From Bacteroidota bacterium (lineage in GTDB: Bacteria > Bacteroidota > Bacteroidia > Flavobacteriales > Flavobacteriaceae): a DNA stretch of 64,000 bases. This document shows, piece after piece, positions 61,632 through 64,000 of the stretch; position 1 is the first letter of the stretch; the number at the start of each line of letters is the position of its first letter. Position numbers and translations under genes: made by a program. Location of the stretch: positions 1 to 64,000 of the forward strand of contig CANFJB010000004.1 in the NCBI GenBank assembly GCA_947447375.1, in the 5' to 3' direction. The notes below the pieces were generated by a model, which searched no databases, had not been told where the DNA came from, and saw only the letters and a list, made by a program, of their open reading frames with translations.

Positions 61632-61639
61632 CAAAAGTA
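61632..61639 (-). promoter_or_regulatory. -7 box TACTTTTG for purC
   Basis: Exact TAnnTTTG on the minus strand, 29 bases before the ATG at 61602. The rest of 61640-61970 has no gene; it holds a copy (about 61716-61746) of the hairpin repeat TCATGCTGAACTTGTTTCA first seen at 38024. Confidence 0.6.
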
Positions 61640-61976
61640 GATTGTTTTATAGAAGAAAGCAAAATAGGAAGTGATTTAATTGAAAAATCTTTGTTTTGCT
61701 TAATCTACTATCCTGACTTGTCATGCTGAACTTGTTTCAACATCTAAATGAAATTGAAATAAAATCAATTAAAATCTGTTTATCTAAGTCAAAAAAACTC
61801 CTAAATCAAAACCACCAATTACAAGAATTTTCTCAAATTTCTTTAGAAACAAAATGCAATTCTATTAACTTATAAAGTTTAACTACTGATTGAGGATTTT
61901 AAAATCTAATGCTTCATTCGACTTTAAGACTTTTGACTTTCGACATATTTTTTTAAGTACTATTTATAAAAATAAC

Positions 61977-61984
61977 TATTTTTG
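61977..61984 (+). promoter_or_regulatory. -7 box TATTTTTG for aguB-aguA
   Basis: Exact TAnnTTTG. The TTG at 61982 that opens the reading frame is inside this box, so the start is the ATG at 62003, 18 bases after it. Confidence 0.65.
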
Positions 61985-62002
61985 CAGTCTAAAATTTTAG
62001 CT

Positions 62003-62890
62003 ATGGCAAATAACAAATACAAAATAGCGGTTGTACAATTAAACTTGAACGATGTTGCCGAGAACAACCTTAAAAAATGTTTGTCTTGGGTTCGTGAGGC
62101 AGCAAAAATGGGTGCCGAAGTGATCTCGTTACCTGAATTATATAGCAGTCATTACTTTTGTCAAAGTGAAGATGTCGATAATTTTGCTTTAGCGGAACCC
62201 CTTTACAGTACTTCGTTTGTGGCTTTTAGCGCTTTGGCAAAAGAATTGGGCGTGGTAATTATTGTTCCTTTTTTTGAGAAAAGAATGGCTGGAATTTACC
62301 ATAATAGTGCCTATATTATAGATACCGATGGATCGGAAGCGGGATTGTACCGTAAAATGCACATTCCAGATGATCCTCATTTTTATGAGAAATTCTACTT
62401 TACCCCTGGCGATTTAGGTTTTAAAGCTTTTCCAACTAACAAAGGGAAAATTGGAACGCTAATTTGTTGGGACCAATGGTTTCCTGAAGCGGCTCGTTTA
62501 ACGGCTTTGCAAGGTGCTGAAGTGTTGTTTTATCCAACAGCTATTGGTTGGCATCCATTGGAAAAAGAAGAATATGGTGAAAACCAACACGGTGCATGGA
62601 TGAATGTTATGAAGGGACACGCTGTTGCAAATGGCGTTTATGTTGCTGCTGCCAACAGAATTGGTTTGGAACAATATTTACCAAACACTTCGGGGATTGA
62701 ATTTTGGGGATCCTCATTTATAGCTGGACCACAAGGAGAAATATTGGCGCAAGCTTCACACGATAAAGAAGAAATTTTGATTGCAGAAGTCGATTTGGAC
62801 TTACAAGAAAATGTTCGTCAGAATTGGCCGTTTTTACGTGATAGAAGAATTGATGCTTTTGAAGACATTACTAAAAGAGCCATAGAATAA
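62003..62890 (+). CDS. aguB: N-carbamoylputrescine amidase
   Basis: A 295-residue nitrilase-superfamily amidase producing putrescine, CO2 and ammonia from N-carbamoylputrescine. The Glu-Lys-Cys triad lies in ISLPELYSSHYFC, YRKMHIPDDPHFYEKFYFTPGD and GTLICWDQWFPEAARL. GENQHGAWMNVMKGHAVANGVYVAAANRIG is the conserved AguB segment and separates it from other nitrilases. It starts at MANNKYKIAVVQLNLND. The stop TAA overlaps the ATG of aguA by one base, so the two are coupled. Confidence 0.95.
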   Translation: MANNKYKIAVVQLNLNDVAENNLKKCLSWVREAAKMGAEVISLPELYSSHYFCQSEDVDNFALAEPLYSTSFVAFSALAKELGVVIIVPFFEKRMAGIYHNSAYIIDTDGSEAGLYRKMHIPDDPHFYEKFYFTPGDLGFKAFPTNKGKIGTLICWDQWFPEAARLTALQGAEVLFYPTAIGWHPLEKEEYGENQHGAWMNVMKGHAVANGVYVAAANRIGLEQYLPNTSGIEFWGSSFIAGPQGEILAQASHDKEEILIAEVDLDLQENVRQNWPFLRDRRIDAFEDITKRAIE

Positions 62891-63927
62891 TGACAAATTC
62901 AAGACGATTTCCTGCAGAATGGGAAAAGCAACAGGGAATTTTACTTTGTTTTCCTCATAACGGTAACGATTGGCCCGGAAAATACGAGGCGATTCAATGG
63001 GCGTTTGTAGAATTCATCAAAAAAGTAACCAAATTTGAAGAGGTTGTTTTGGTTGTTTCCGATGAAAAATTGAAAGCCAAAGTTATCGGAATGCTTGAAA
63101 TTGCAGAAGTTAATATCAAATCAGTTTCATTTATTATACATAAAACAAATAGAAGTTGGATGCGTGATTCTGGTCCAATTATTGTAAAAAACGGAACTAA
63201 AAGAGAAGCATTGGACTTTAATTTTAACGGTTGGGCAAAATACAACAACTATCAATTGGACAAATGGGTTCCAAGGATGGTAGCAAAATTTTTAGATATT
63301 CCGGTCCAACAAGTTACTTATAAAGGAAAACCCGTTATTGTTGAAGGTGGCGCGATTGAAACCAACGGAAAAGGAACGCTAATTACTTCTGAAGAATGCT
63401 TGATGCATCCTACTATACAAGTTAGAAATGAAAATTTTACCAAAGAAGATTATGAAGCTGTTTTCAAAGAATACCTTGGAATTACCAATGTTATTTGGCT
63501 AGGAAACGGAATTGAAGGCGATGATACTCATGGCCATATTGATGATTTATGTCGTTTTGTAAATGAAAATACAGTGGTTACCATTGTAGAATCTGATAAA
63601 AAAGATAGCAATTACCAACCGTTGCAAGACAATTTAAAAAGGCTGCAAAACGCGAAATTAGAAAATGGGAAACCATTAAACATTGTAGAATTACCAATGC
63701 CAAAAAGAATTTATTTTGACGGGATTGTTTTACCTGCAAGTTATGCTAATTTTTTAATATTAAATAAATGTGTGTTGGTCCCAACTTTCAACGATTCTAA
63801 TGATAGAGTGGCGTTGAATATTCTCGCTGATTGTTTCCCAGATCGCGAAATTATAGGAATTAGCGCTATTGATTTAATTTGGGGATTTGGAACGCTACAT
63901 TGTTTAAGTCAGCAAATTCCAGCTTAA
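62890..63927 (+). CDS. aguA: Agmatine deiminase
   Basis: A 345-residue pentein-fold enzyme converting agmatine to N-carbamoylputrescine and ammonia. Motifs: RRFPAEWEKQQGILLCFPHNGNDWP, SWMRDSGPIIV, VIVEGGAIETNGKGTLITSEECL, GDDTHGHIDDLCRF with the catalytic Asp/His, and the nucleophile C338 in GTLHCLSQQIPA. The length is typical. With the arginine decarboxylase at 26576 and aguB it completes arginine to putrescine. The last 73 bases of the window show no further gene. Confidence 0.96.
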   Translation: MTNSRRFPAEWEKQQGILLCFPHNGNDWPGKYEAIQWAFVEFIKKVTKFEEVVLVVSDEKLKAKVIGMLEIAEVNIKSVSFIIHKTNRSWMRDSGPIIVKNGTKREALDFNFNGWAKYNNYQLDKWVPRMVAKFLDIPVQQVTYKGKPVIVEGGAIETNGKGTLITSEECLMHPTIQVRNENFTKEDYEAVFKEYLGITNVIWLGNGIEGDDTHGHIDDLCRFVNENTVVTIVESDKKDSNYQPLQDNLKRLQNAKLENGKPLNIVELPMPKRIYFDGIVLPASYANFLILNKCVLVPTFNDSNDRVALNILADCFPDREIIGISAIDLIWGFGTLHCLSQQIPA

Positions 63928-64000
63928 GAAAATTAAACAAAAAGTTAGATCTAATAAATTTTTACTTTAACTTTTTAAACCACGATTAAAATTAAATAAT

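Overview
This window reads as chromosome of a low-GC Bacteroidota bacterium, most likely a Flavobacterium or close relative. The evidence is AT-rich DNA, recurrent promoter boxes of the Bacteroidetes form TAnnTTTG (sometimes with TTTG 18-19 bases upstream), weak ribosome binding sites, cargo proteins of the type IX secretion system (one type A tail, one type B tail), and a proteorhodopsin/blh locus with the flavobacterial methionine tuning residue.

Layout. 1-2950 is almost gene-free: octamer satellite arrays (about 1-600 and 2140-2690), a duplicated module with GATATT hexamers, and one HU-like gene. 2953-8555 holds a 1799-residue secreted adhesin and a tiny single-membrane-segment partner. 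8556-9094 is another octamer array between two terminators. 9095-13523 (minus) carries a surface lipoprotein, an M1 aminopeptidase and a DUF1697 gene. 13661-23854 (plus) has recG, a type B T9SS protein, pheT, a thioredoxin-like protein and an ABC exporter. 23946-33191 holds proline dehydrogenase, aroB, an arginine decarboxylase, a deoxyhypusine-synthase-like enzyme, an acidic protein, DinB and Lrp proteins, an M14 peptidase, an acyltransferase and a spermidine-synthase-like protein. 33191-33540 is exactly fifty 7-base units. rpsA follows with a canonical promoter.

35450-39990 is the accessory stretch: REP-like inverted repeats, 21/22-base GGGGTT-type repeats, a fold-prone element, a secreted protein made of 22-residue repeats, an unrecognised 256-residue protein, and a membrane-protein/isomerase-like pair bracketed by 61-base direct repeats. 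39993-56367 is mainly housekeeping: guaB, HMG-CoA lyase, pyrD, a PIG-L protein with a 35-residue membrane peptide and a sodium symporter, pdxH, an operon pyrR-pyrB-STAS-like with rnz, an ABC-F protein, a thioredoxin-fold lipoprotein without cysteines, transaldolase and an SDR.

56368-60363 is the most interesting part. The SRP RNA gene and a glutaminyl cyclase gene share a near-palindromic divergent promoter. Next to them two 96%-identical proteorhodopsin genes flank the retinal-forming dioxygenase gene blh. The two rhodopsin copies keep homologous terminators but have unrelated upstream regions; the copy facing blh has a TTGTTTAA inverted repeat over its promoter. The window ends with purC and the coupled pair aguB-aguA.

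Working together: arginine decarboxylase at 26576 plus AguA and AguB at 62003-63927 give a complete arginine-to-putrescine route without agmatinase, and the deoxyhypusine-synthase-like enzyme may take putrescine on to homospermidine, a major polyamine of this genus. Rhodopsin plus Blh give a light-driven proton pump, provided beta-carotene is made elsewhere. I saw no tRNA or rRNA gene, transposase, integrase or CRISPR array.
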